Assembly (NCBI GenBank): GCA_002762845.1
Contig: PCYB01000022.1
Location: 1-23,503 of the forward strand
Direction: 5' to 3'
DNA: 23,503 nt
Source of the DNA: Candidatus Woesearchaeota archaeon CG10_big_fil_rev_8_21_14_0_10_36_11
Lineage (GTDB): Archaea; Nanobdellota; Nanobdellia; Woesearchaeales; GW2011-AR9
How positions within the stretch are numbered: the stretch's first letter is position 1; every line of letters starts with the position of its first letter. Of this stretch, positions 1 through 7,476 are shown piece after piece. The position numbers and the translations under genes are program-made. Below the pieces are notes generated by a model. That model ran no database searches and was not told where the DNA came from. It saw only the letters and a program-made list of their open reading frames with translations.

Positions 1-24
1 GATTTTCAAGAAAAATAAGTTAAA

Positions 25-78
25 TTTGACAAACTGTCAAATGGATATTTAGGATGAAATAGTTAGCAAACTGTCAAA
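25..78. promoter_or_regulatory. Inverted repeat with a repeated half-site; possible operator
   Basis: A perfect 7-bp inverted repeat (TTTGACA, 3-nt spacer, TGTCAAA) lies at 25-41. Its right part, CAAACTGTCAAA, recurs exactly at 67-78, 37 bases further on. A minus-strand TATA-like stretch (ATTTATAAC, about 84-93) would place a leftward start site near 60-66, so the sites would sit around or just inside a promoter for a gene left of the window. The spacing fits a dimeric repressor with two sites. The gene controlled and the regulator are not visible. The rest of 1-149 is AT-rich non-coding DNA downstream of the glutamate dehydrogenase gene. Confidence 0.45.
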
Positions 79-149
79 CTTGGGTTATAAATTTTAAAAA
101 ATGAAAACTGATTTATAAACTTATTGGTGTTTTGTTACTCGTAAGTGGA

Positions 150-1358
150 TTAAACCATTCCCCTCAGCTTTTCTGCAGTAAGAATCTTGCGTATCGCAAC
201 AATATATGTGTTCGTTCTAAAATCGTGCTCATTCTGAGAGTACATGTTCCAAATACCACTAAACGCAGTAACCATCTTTTCTTTGAGACGTTTCTTTACT
301 GTCTCTTCATCCCAATAATATCCATACATATTCTGGATCCATTCAAAATAAGAAACGGTGACTCCGCCAGAATTTGAGAGAATGTCGGGTAATACTAACA
401 CATTGTTTTTATGTAAAATGTCGTCCGCACTGGACGTTGTTGGACCGTTTGCTAATTCCAATATTATCTTCGCTTTTACTGCAGACGCATTTTCTGTTGT
501 TATCACACCACTTAACGCAGAAGGTATTAAAATAGAACAACCAGTTACTAAAAGTTCTTTATTAGTTATTTTTGTCCCAGAATAATTCACGACAGACCCT
601 GTTTCTTTTTTAACTCGAATAAGTTCAGTAATGTCCAATCCATTTGAATCAAAAATACCGCCTTGAGAATCAGAAACTGCAAGTATTTTAAACCCTTTTT
701 CAAAAAGAAGTTTTGCCATGTTCATTCCTGCATTACCAAAACCTTGCACAGCAACTGTTTTTTCTTCCAGGCCTATTTTTTTAATGGCTTCTTCCAACAC
801 GTACACGCCACCAAGTGCAGTTGCAATATCTCTGACAAGTGATCCACCTAATTCTAACGGTTTTCCGGTAATCATGCCCGGTGCATGTTCTCCCGTAATC
901 TTTTCAAACTCATCAAGCATCCAAGCCATAATTTGTGGAGTGGTATAAACATCAGGCGCAGGAATATCTTTTGTCGGACCAAGATGTTCATGAAACGCAC
1001 GGACAAACTGTCGGCTTAACCCTTCAATCTCATGAGAAGACAATTCTTTAGGATTAACAGTAACCCCACCTTTTCCGCCGCCGAACGGAATGTCGGCAAC
1101 GGCGGTTTTCAATGCCATCCAAAATGCAAGTGACGTAACTTCGTCCAAATCAACGTCAGGATGGTACCTAATTCCACCTTTAAAAGGGCCCCTAGCATCA
1201 TTAAACTGGACATGGTATGCTGAATATTTCTTTCCATTCACGTCTAACTCTGACTGCAAAACTTTTTTGGGAGTTGAAAGCAGTTCTAATTCTTTCTTGG
1301 TTAAACTCATTAACGGAGCAATCTTTCGTAAGAATGTCGTAACAGCTTCAAAGGTCAT
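150..1358 (-). CDS. gdhA: Glutamate dehydrogenase (Glu/Leu/Phe/Val family)
   Basis: This cytosolic enzyme catalyses the reversible NAD(P)-dependent oxidative deamination of glutamate to 2-oxoglutarate and ammonia. The 402-residue protein has the family core: ARGPFKGGIRYHP at about 55-67, the catalytic-lysine segment GGGKGG at 93-98, DIPAPDV at 131-137, and the dinucleotide-binding GFGNAG at 206-211 followed by AVSDSQGG. It is slightly shorter than the usual 415-420 residues, mainly at the N terminus. One oddity is the family segment usually written GGSxGRxxATGRG, which reads GGSLVRDIATALGG at 171-184, losing a Gly and an Arg. The start is supported by a TATA box about 26 bases upstream, so the gene is probably leaderless. 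It is transcribed separately from the malic enzyme gene behind it. Cofactor preference cannot be decided from sequence. Confidence 0.93.
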   Translation of the reverse strand: MTFEAVTTFLRKIAPLMSLTKKELELLSTPKKVLQSELDVNGKKYSAYHVQFNDARGPFKGGIRYHPDVDLDEVTSLAFWMALKTAVADIPFGGGKGGVTVNPKELSSHEIEGLSRQFVRAFHEHLGPTKDIPAPDVYTTPQIMAWMLDEFEKITGEHAPGMITGKPLELGGSLVRDIATALGGVYVLEEAIKKIGLEEKTVAVQGFGNAGMNMAKLLFEKGFKILAVSDSQGGIFDSNGLDITELIRVKKETGSVVNYSGTKITNKELLVTGCSILIPSALSGVITTENASAVKAKIILELANGPTTSSADDILHKNNVLVLPDILSNSGGVTVSYFEWIQNMYGYYWDEETVKKRLKEKMVTAFSGIWNMYSQNEHDFRTNTYIVAIRKILTAEKLRGMV

Positions 1359-1377
1359 ACATTTTTATCGAAATACC

Positions 1378-1389
1378 TTATATTTAAAC
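1378..1389 (-). promoter_or_regulatory. TATA box of the glutamate dehydrogenase gene
   Basis: The minus strand reads TTTAAATATAAG here, centred about 26 bases upstream of the ATG at 1358. That is the spacing of an archaeal TATA box for a leaderless transcript. It lies in the 69-base gap after the malic enzyme stop codon, so the two genes need not share a message. Confidence 0.6.
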
Positions 1390-1427
1390 ATTTGTGGAAT
1401 GGAGAATAAATGTGGGGGGTATATGCA

Positions 1428-2714
1428 CTACTGTCCAAAATTCCCATGTGCAAGATTTCCTGCCAGTTCTTTAAGAGTATCAACATATTTGTCAAGATCT
1501 TTAATTGGTTTTTGGGCAACGCCACTGTCCATTGCCGCTTTCGCAACAGCAGGAGCAACGTGATACAAAACACGTGGGTCGAATGGTTTTGGGATAATAT
1601 ATTTCTTGCCAAAGGAAAACATCTTTCCGTACGCAGTAACAATTTCTTGAGGTACTGGTTCGTGTGCAAGGTCTGCCAATGCATGGACGGCTGCTAATTT
1701 CATGTCTTTATTTATTGTCGTTGCACGGACATCAAGAGCACCACGAAAAATGAACGGAAATCCCAAAACATTGTTCACTTGGTTAGGATAGTCGCTCCGT
1801 CCCGTTGCCATGATGATATCATCCCTTGCGCTGGTTCCATCTTTGTACGTAATTTCAGGATTTGGATTTGCCATGGCAAAAACGATTGGAGATTCATTCA
1901 TTGAACGAATCATGTCTTGTGACAACAATCCACCTTGAGAAACCCCAATAAACACGTCAGCACCAACGATGGCATCAGTTAATTTTATTTCTTTTTCCTG
2001 AGCAAACTGTGTTTTATATTGATTACCACTTCTCGCCCTGGTTATTAACCCCTGACTATCAAACATAAAAATATTCTTTTGTGTAACACCAACATCAACA
2101 ATAAGTTTTGCACATGCAATTCCTGCGGCGCCTGCTCCTACCATAACAACTTTTATTGCCCCAATGTTTTTTTTTGCTATTTCTAACGCATTTAATAATC
2201 CAGCTGCAACAATGACTGCCGTCCCATGCTGATCATCATGAAACACGGGAATGCTCATTCTTTCACGAAGTTTTTCTTCAATTTCAAAACATTCAGGAGC
2301 TTTAATATCCTCAAGATTTATACCACCAAATGTTGGTTCTAACGACGCAACAATGTCAATAAACTTTTGTGGATTACGCTCGTTAATCTCTAAATCAAAC
2401 ACGTCAATGTTTGCGAACCGCTTAAATAGAACACCCTTTCCTTCCATGACGGGCTTTCCTGCTAACGGCCCAATATTACCTAAACCAAGAACAGCCGTAC
2501 CATTACTTATTACGCCAACAAGGTTTCCCTTTGCAGTATATTTGTACGCGTCGTCTGCATTTTTGTTAATTTTTAGACAGGGATACGCCACGCCAGGTGT
2601 GTATGCCAGCGAGAGTTCATCTGCTGTTGTACATTGTTTTGTAGGAATAACTGCAATCTTTCCTGGAGATGGATGAGAATGATACTCTAATGCTTTTTGT
2701 TCGTCTTTTTCCAT
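1428..2714 (-). CDS. NAD(P)-dependent malic enzyme, short form
   Basis: This cytosolic enzyme decarboxylates malate oxidatively to pyruvate and CO2 while reducing NAD(P)+. The 428-residue length matches the short prokaryotic form without the C-terminal phosphotransacetylase-like domain of MaeB. Visible motifs are SLAYTPGVA at 35-43 (catalytic Tyr38), GLGNIGPLAGKPVMEGKG at about 77-94 with the catalytic Lys93, the metal-binding acidic pair in LEDIKAPE (135-136) and the FHDDQHGT segment (Asp160/161), the Rossmann loop GAGAAG at 193-198, and ANPNPE. Next to glutamate dehydrogenase it could link amino-acid breakdown through 2-oxoglutarate and malate to pyruvate; that link is inference. A TATA box about 26 bases upstream of the ATG supports this start and a leaderless message. 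The family call is secure, but NAD versus NADP use is not resolved. Confidence 0.94.
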   Translation of the reverse strand: MEKDEQKALEYHSHPSPGKIAVIPTKQCTTADELSLAYTPGVAYPCLKINKNADDAYKYTAKGNLVGVISNGTAVLGLGNIGPLAGKPVMEGKGVLFKRFANIDVFDLEINERNPQKFIDIVASLEPTFGGINLEDIKAPECFEIEEKLRERMSIPVFHDDQHGTAVIVAAGLLNALEIAKKNIGAIKVVMVGAGAAGIACAKLIVDVGVTQKNIFMFDSQGLITRARSGNQYKTQFAQEKEIKLTDAIVGADVFIGVSQGGLLSQDMIRSMNESPIVFAMANPNPEITYKDGTSARDDIIMATGRSDYPNQVNNVLGFPFIFRGALDVRATTINKDMKLAAVHALADLAHEPVPQEIVTAYGKMFSFGKKYIIPKPFDPRVLYHVAPAVAKAAMDSGVAQKPIKDLDKYVDTLKELAGNLAHGNFGQ

Positions 2715-2737
2715 TTTATATCTTTAGAAATAGAATG

Positions 2738-2750
2738 TATATAAATATTT
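2738..2750 (-). promoter_or_regulatory. TATA box of the malic enzyme gene
   Basis: The minus strand reads AAATATTTATATAC, centred roughly 26-30 bases upstream of the ATG at 2714. It is the only good TATA-like element in the short gap behind the 191-residue gene. Confidence 0.6.
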
Positions 2751-2772
2751 GGAATGAAGGATTAATCAAAAC

Positions 2773-3348
2773 TTACTTATACACAATCCTTACAACGTCA
2801 CCATCTTCTGGAACATACTGAGCATAGTCGTAGGACAGTTCATCATTTACAAATAATGATAATTCTGTATCGGCATCACGACACAAGGTTTCGCCCCGTA
2901 TAAAGATACATTCGGCATTCAAAGCAACGTTAACTTTTTCAAGTACATGGTCCAACGAAATGCCAGAAGAGAAAACGGAAACTGTTGGACCATCAAATGT
3001 AACAAAATTATCTTTATTGTTTGTATTTTGTGAGAAATCAACTTGTTCCGAATTAATTATAACTGACAGGGAAAATTGTATTGCATTTGTTATGTATGGA
3101 TACAAATCATACTCGCCACATACATTTCGTACACACATATTTTGTGAACATAAAACCCGTACAGGAACATCATCGCACGTCAGATAACAATCAGTATCGG
3201 ACTGGCACAATCGCGGCTCTACATTTATCGACTGAACATCTTCTTCAGTATTAATGAAGCCAGGAATGGTAAAACCTATGATAATCAATGCTAATAATAT
3301 AAGCATCCCTACTTTGTACACACGTTGTGAATTTTTCCGTTTTGCCAT
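2773..3348 (-). CDS. Membrane-anchored eight-cysteine protein of unknown function
   Basis: The 191-residue protein has a basic N terminus and one membrane segment at about 12-32, so the rest is probably extracytoplasmic. Eight cysteines follow, at 48, 54, 58, 67, 72, 77, 147 and 156; the first six are packed in a WAP-like or small-disulfide pattern (CxxDxDC...C...C...C...C). The C terminus, ending YVPEDGDVVRIVY (178-190), resembles the last strand of a DUF4430/transcobalamin-like or beta-grasp fold, which is a weak resemblance. It lies 39 bases downstream of the DsbA-cupredoxin gene in the same orientation, so it may be co-transcribed and be a substrate of that oxidoreductase. No enzymatic motif is seen and its function is unknown. 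The start follows from the TM segment beginning directly after a short basic head. Confidence 0.8.
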   Translation of the reverse strand: MAKRKNSQRVYKVGMLILLALIIIGFTIPGFINTEEDVQSINVEPRLCQSDTDCYLTCDDVPVRVLCSQNMCVRNVCGEYDLYPYITNAIQFSLSVIINSEQVDFSQNTNNKDNFVTFDGPTVSVFSSGISLDHVLEKVNVALNAECIFIRGETLCRDADTELSLFVNDELSYDYAQYVPEDGDVVRIVYK

Positions 3349-3387
3349 GATATATTAAAGAAAAAGAAAAAGAAGTTAAAAAACTTT

Positions 3388-5037
3388 CTACTTAACAACA
3401 AGTGTTCCCACCATTCCTCGCCATTCTTCACAGCTTGTACAAAGGAACTCGTATGAACCTGCTTTAGATACAGTAAACTCGATTGTGGTTGAACCTAAAA
3501 CGTCTTTTGTAACTCCTAAACCAGGAATAGCAAACGTGAAATCTAAATTGACGGGGTCCACTCTCAATTTTACTCTATCTCCTGCCTGCACGGTAACTTG
3601 TTCAGGTGAAAATAACCATCGTTTTGCTGTAAGTGCGACGGTAACATCTCTTCCGAGAGGTTCTGGAACTTCAACAATAGGTTCAGGTTCCGTAGGTACT
3701 ACTGGTTCTTCAACAACTTCAACAGGTACTTCCAACTCTACTGGAACTTGAGTTGGCTCAACGTCAGAGAGAGACAATGCTGTATCAATCGCTTGTTCAA
3801 ACACAGAAAATGGTTGAGCACCAGAAACCATAACTCCGTTAATGAAAAATGCAGGAGTTCCTGAAACGCCAGCCCGTGTTCCGTCTGCCAAGTCTTTCTG
3901 AACCTCTGCAGCCATACTACCAGAATCCAAACACGTATTAAACTGGTTTGTGTTGAGGTCTAAGTTTAACGCATACCGTTTAAGATTAGTAACATCTAAC
4001 ATGTTTTGGTTCGCAAATAATTGATTGTGCATTTCCCAATACTTACCCTGTTCGCCCGCACATTCAGCAGCCTCTGCAGCTTTTTGTGCCATAGGATGAA
4101 GAGTATTTAAAGGGAAGTCACGGAAAACGTACTTCACTTTACCAGTATTGATATATTTTTCAACAATCTGAGGATACGTTTCAGCAACATACTTTCCACA
4201 GAATGGACATTCATAATCGCTAAATTCTATTATTGTTACCGGTGCACCAGTGTTTCCTTTTACAGCGTCGTCATCTGCTGTTACATCTGCAAGCGGACCA
4301 AGTTCTTGTATTTCAGTACTATCGTCAACAATGTTATTCTCATTAAGGTCAAATCCTTGTGGGAAGAATAGTGCACCGTCTTTCGTAACATATGAATCGA
4401 CAGATTGACCAGCAACAGAGAGTGTTACCATGTATAATTGGCTCAATTCTTGAGAACTTTCAATTTCGGCAGTGAACGGTGGTTGAAGCAAATTACTGTT
4501 CACATATGTTACTGCTTTTTGTTCAGCTTCAGACAATGATAATGTTGAATCTCCCGTTAAAGAATTTCCTTCAGAAAGATGAAATCCTTGTGTAAATACC
4601 GACACAACAAGAAGGAGTACAAGAATTCCTGCCAACGTTTTCCATGTAGAAATTTCTTTGAAAAGACCAGTTCCTGAATCAGATTCACTTTCATCCCAAG
4701 GATCAACAGGTTTTGACACAGGGGAAGAAAAATTATCTTTTTTTGATTCTATTTGTTTCGTTTCAAACTGCGGTTTTATGGTTTCTTCTTTTTTCTTAAA
4801 AATTGGATCTTCGTTTATGACATGAACCGAAACGGAATCTTTCGTATCGAACACAAGTGGTTTACCAGCACTCTTTGGAATGGACTTAACAGGTTTTGCT
4901 TTTGTTCCTATTTTTTTTTCTTTCTTTGAAGAAGCACGTACTTTCTCAACTTTTACTTCCTCTTCAATAAGATCTTCATCAAGAAATTCTTCTCCTAAAT
5001 ACGACTCGTCAATTTCATCTAATTGTTTTTGTTCCAT
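3388..5037 (-). CDS. Membrane-anchored DsbA-like oxidoreductase with C-terminal degenerate cupredoxin domain
   Basis: This 549-residue protein is a multi-domain fusion. Residues 1-130 are charged and probably cytoplasmic. A membrane segment follows at about 133-152, then a small domain at 165-235 and a DsbA/thioredoxin-like domain at about 252-422, with active site CPFC at 277-280 and the cis-proline loop GTPAFF at 393-398. A Pro/Glu/Val linker spans 427-461 and a cupredoxin-like domain 463-549. The last domain resembles cytochrome oxidase subunit II (FAIPGLGVTKD; FLCTSC...GMVGTLVV), but the first CuA histidine is Thr or Phe and the second is Trp or Arg, and the Cys spacing is CxxC rather than CxxxC. 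Copper binding is therefore doubtful. The protein likely makes or shuffles disulfides outside the cell membrane. A GAGGGTGAT Shine-Dalgarno sequence supports the start. Confidence 0.9.
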   Translation of the reverse strand: MEQKQLDEIDESYLGEEFLDEDLIEEEVKVEKVRASSKKEKKIGTKAKPVKSIPKSAGKPLVFDTKDSVSVHVINEDPIFKKKEETIKPQFETKQIESKKDNFSSPVSKPVDPWDESESDSGTGLFKEISTWKTLAGILVLLLVVSVFTQGFHLSEGNSLTGDSTLSLSEAEQKAVTYVNSNLLQPPFTAEIESSQELSQLYMVTLSVAGQSVDSYVTKDGALFFPQGFDLNENNIVDDSTEIQELGPLADVTADDDAVKGNTGAPVTIIEFSDYECPFCGKYVAETYPQIVEKYINTGKVKYVFRDFPLNTLHPMAQKAAEAAECAGEQGKYWEMHNQLFANQNMLDVTNLKRYALNLDLNTNQFNTCLDSGSMAAEVQKDLADGTRAGVSGTPAFFINGVMVSGAQPFSVFEQAIDTALSLSDVEPTQVPVELEVPVEVVEEPVVPTEPEPIVEVPEPLGRDVTVALTAKRWLFSPEQVTVQAGDRVKLRVDPVNLDFTFAIPGLGVTKDVLGSTTIEFTVSKAGSYEFLCTSCEEWRGMVGTLVVK

Positions 5038-5082
5038 AAAATCACCCTCTTCTATTGTACGTTTGTAATTTTTGGGGAAGAT

Positions 5083-5101
5083 GATTTATAAATATTTATA
5101 T
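5083..5101 (-). promoter_or_regulatory. Promoter of the DsbA-cupredoxin gene
   Basis: The minus strand carries a long TATA-like element (TATAAATATTTATAAATC) about 45-60 bases upstream of the ATG at 5037, followed by a short leader with a Shine-Dalgarno GAGGGTGAT. The remaining gap down to 5195 is AT-rich and holds nothing else recognised. Confidence 0.6.
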
Positions 5102-5194
5102 GATTTAGAAGATATTCTTATACAGAGATAAACAATTTATTGTTTTTTGGTTATTTCGGTGTTTTTTGATATTTCCAGAATCACCCATATTATT

Positions 5195-5917
5195 TTATCT
5201 TCGATTATTTTTGTGTGCTAACTTTCCACCAGAGATACTTTCAATAACACCATCTTTTATATGTATTGTTTTCTCTGAATAATCAACAAGATTTGTATCG
5301 TGCGTTACCAAAATGATAGTCTTTTTCTCGTCAGTATGAAGCTGTGCTAACATATCCATAACCTGTTCGCCAGCTTTCGAATCCAAGTTTCCTGTTGGCT
5401 CATCCGCAAGGATAATCTCAGGATCGTTGATTAAAGCCCGTGCAATCGCGACTCGTTGTTGTTGACCACCACTAAGTTCTGTCGGTTTGTGGTCCATCCT
5501 ATCTCCAAGACCAACTTTTGTCAAAAGACTTTTTGCTCGTGCAACTCTCTTAACTTCAGGAGTATTCTGGAAAATACTTGGCAGAATAACATTTTCAAGC
5601 GCCGTTAATGTTGGAATAAGGTTAAACTGTTGAAATACAAATCCTATCTTTTTGCCTCGTAATTGTGCAAGTTCTGACTCTTTCAATGTTGAAATATCTA
5701 TCCCGTCAAGAAATATTGTTCCTTTTGTTGGAATATCAAGCACACCCACTTGGTTCATTAACGTACTTTTTCCACTTCCGGAAGGACCGATGATAACAAC
5801 AAACTCACCTTTTTCAATCGTGACATTAATACCTTTAAGAACATTAAGAACATTCTCTCCCAAATAGTACGTTTTCCACACATCTTTAAGTTCAATTAAC
5901 GGTTTCATTTTTTTCAT
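5195..5917 (-). CDS. ABC transporter ATP-binding protein, MacB/LolD type
   Basis: This cytoplasmic ATPase would drive the two FtsX/MacB-type permeases encoded just upstream. Taking the ATG at 5917 gives 240 residues, the usual length for LolD/MacB ATPases. Motifs are Walker A GPSGSGKST (44-52), Q-loop Gln at about 96, signature LSGGQQQR (148-155), Walker B IILADEP (168-174) with the family-typical TGNLDS, and H-loop His206. The open frame extends to 5956, but the extra 13 residues are unlike the family; 5917 (or 5908, a second in-frame Met) fits better. The start overlaps the 3' end of the MazG gene by 26 bases, so translation may be coupled. This family usually moves lipoproteins or peptides, or drives envelope-remodelling proteins, rather than importing solutes. 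Confidence 0.93.
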   Translation of the reverse strand: MKKMKPLIELKDVWKTYYLGENVLNVLKGINVTIEKGEFVVIIGPSGSGKSTLMNQVGVLDIPTKGTIFLDGIDISTLKESELAQLRGKKIGFVFQQFNLIPTLTALENVILPSIFQNTPEVKRVARAKSLLTKVGLGDRMDHKPTELSGGQQQRVAIARALINDPEIILADEPTGNLDSKAGEQVMDMLAQLHTDEKKTIILVTHDTNLVDYSEKTIHIKDGVIESISGGKLAHKNNRR

Positions 5918-6218
5918 ACCTATTATTATCTCTCCCGTAACATTTGTCCATAACACGAGAAAATCCTGTATCCAGGTTTATATTAAGAGAGTTTGCTAAA
6001 CAGCATAACGTAAAGATGATATCCCCAATTTCATCTTCAATATCTTTAACATCTTCAGTAGATTTCTTTTGCTTAGGACCAAACCGATGATTAATTTCTC
6101 GTGCAAGTTCACCAGTTTCTTCAGTAAGTCGTGCAAGTATTGCGTGCGATTTCCAATATGAAATTTTAAACTGCTGAACCCAATCATCAACATCTTTTTG
6201 AGTTTTTGTAAATGGCAT
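5892..6218 (-). CDS. MazG-like nucleotide pyrophosphohydrolase (YpjD type)
   Basis: This small cytosolic all-alpha enzyme is expected to hydrolyse non-canonical or surplus (d)NTPs to NMP and pyrophosphate. The 108 residues include the metal-binding helices RLTEETGELAREIN (EExxE at about 33-37) and EDEIGDIIF (ExxD at about 62-65). The layout matches Bacillus YpjD-type single-domain MazG proteins, including KxYW near the N terminus and the HRFGPKQKK and CLANSLNI segments. A TATA box about 26 bases upstream of the ATG points to its own leaderless promoter inside the exporter cluster. Its 3' end overlaps the ATPase gene. Why a nucleotide-pool enzyme is coupled to an ABC exporter ATPase is not evident. 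The exact substrate is unknown. Confidence 0.88.
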   Translation of the reverse strand: MPFTKTQKDVDDWVQQFKISYWKSHAILARLTEETGELAREINHRFGPKQKKSTEDVKDIEDEIGDIIFTLCCLANSLNINLDTGFSRVMDKCYGRDNNRYEKNETVN

Positions 6219-6240
6219 TTTGTAATCTTTTTTTTTATTC

Positions 6241-6250
6241 TATATAAAAT
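6241..6250 (-). promoter_or_regulatory. Internal TATA box upstream of the MazG-ATPase pair
   Basis: The minus strand reads AATTTTATATAG about 23-32 bases upstream of the MazG start at 6218, the right place for a leaderless transcript. It would allow MazG and the ABC ATPase to be made independently of the permeases transcribed from further upstream. Confidence 0.55.
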
Positions 6251-6261
6251 TATTCATGTCT

Positions 6262-7473
6262 TTATTCGTATCGTAATGAATCGACAGGATGTAATTTTGA
6301 CGCTCTCCGTGCAGGCGCAATTCCTGATAAACATCCCACTAAAAATGAAAATAATAATGTGCCTAAAATTAATGTCCCATCGATTTGTATTGATAAAAAT
6401 GCAGGGCCTACTGCAATGATAAACACTAGTTCAACAAGCTTTGCAAAGCCTATTCCTATAACTGCACCAATAAGACCACCACTTAACCCATATATTCCAG
6501 ACTCGACCAAAAATAATGCCATGATATGGGAATTTCGTGCACCGAGTGCTTTCATAATACCAATTTCTTTTGTCCGTTCCAATACAGAAGTATACATCGT
6601 ATTCATAATGCCCACTCCACCCACAAGCAACGATATTCCTGCAATACCAATCAAAACTATTTGAACAATATCAAGTATTACTGCAAACGTCGCAGCTAAT
6701 TGTTCAGGAGTTTCCACAACAAAATCTTCTTTTCCTTTATCGACATTGTGTTGTTTTCTAAGATTTTTTGTAACAGCATCAGCGACTTTAGTAATGTCTT
6801 CATCCACTTGTGTCTGAGCAATGATATATCCCAATTCATTTTCTTTGTTGTATAATTCTGCATACGTATCAAGTGGAATAAACCCCGATTTGTCGTCAGG
6901 AGGAGATCCTATTTTTTCTAAAAATCCTACAACTTTAAATTCAATACCATTAATATTAATTTTACCACCCAAATCTAACGCTTTCTCAAACTGGCCCGTT
7001 TGTGTATATTCATGTCCGAGAAGAACTTTATATTTATCCCCTTGTTCAATAGACCGGCCTTTTTCAATATGCCATGTTTGTGCTTCTCCAATAAGTGCTC
7101 GTTCTTCGGGCGGTGTTGGTATCCCTGCCACAAAATTGTACCGTACAATATCATTAAACTCATACCGCCCAATGGTGGTTCCCATACCTGCAGCACGTTT
7201 CACACCTGACGTTTGCCTGATAACGTCTAAATCGTCTTCCGTTAACACTTCAGAAGAACCCATACCAAACGTTCCTCCTTTTGGTGTTATAAACAATTTA
7301 TCTTTTCCTAATGCTGAAAACTGACCTTCAATTGCATTCTCTAAACCTTGGCCAAGAGTAATAAGTGACACAATTGTTGCAATACCAATAAATATTCCAA
7401 TAAGTGTTAACCACGACCGTACTTTCCGCCTTCTAATTTCTTTCCAAGGAATATTTATGTAATCTTTAATCAT
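6262..7473 (-). CDS. FtsX/MacB-family ABC permease, copy 1
   Basis: This 403-residue integral membrane protein has the MacB/FtsX plan. TM1 is at about 19-41 (RSWLTLIGIFIGIA), a large extracytoplasmic domain spans roughly 45-260, and three C-terminal TM segments follow. The signature before TM3, GIMNTMYTSVLERTKEIGIMKALGA, and the terminal APARRASKLHPVDSLR are typical coupling and C-terminal elements. It probably pairs with the next permease and the ATPase as one exporter or mechanotransmission complex. It is separated from the upstream permease gene by only three bases, so the two are surely co-transcribed. The two permeases are paralogues that share the same N-terminal motif (R-x-W-L-T-x-I-G-I-F). 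Substrate unknown. Confidence 0.92.
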   Translation of the reverse strand: MIKDYINIPWKEIRRRKVRSWLTLIGIFIGIATIVSLITLGQGLENAIEGQFSALGKDKLFITPKGGTFGMGSSEVLTEDDLDVIRQTSGVKRAAGMGTTIGRYEFNDIVRYNFVAGIPTPPEERALIGEAQTWHIEKGRSIEQGDKYKVLLGHEYTQTGQFEKALDLGGKININGIEFKVVGFLEKIGSPPDDKSGFIPLDTYAELYNKENELGYIIAQTQVDEDITKVADAVTKNLRKQHNVDKGKEDFVVETPEQLAATFAVILDIVQIVLIGIAGISLLVGGVGIMNTMYTSVLERTKEIGIMKALGARNSHIMALFLVESGIYGLSGGLIGAVIGIGFAKLVELVFIIAVGPAFLSIQIDGTLILGTLLFSFLVGCLSGIAPARRASKLHPVDSLRYE

Positions 7474-7476
7474 ATT

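Noticed and set aside
1090..1563. Long antisense frames opposite glutamate dehydrogenase, malic enzyme and other genes
   Set aside because: They lie wholly opposite strong conserved coding sequences, lack start signals and show no domain pattern.
3388..3650. Functional CuA-type cytochrome oxidase subunit II domain
   Set aside because: Both copper-binding histidines are replaced and the cysteine spacing is altered; no other oxidase subunits are nearby.
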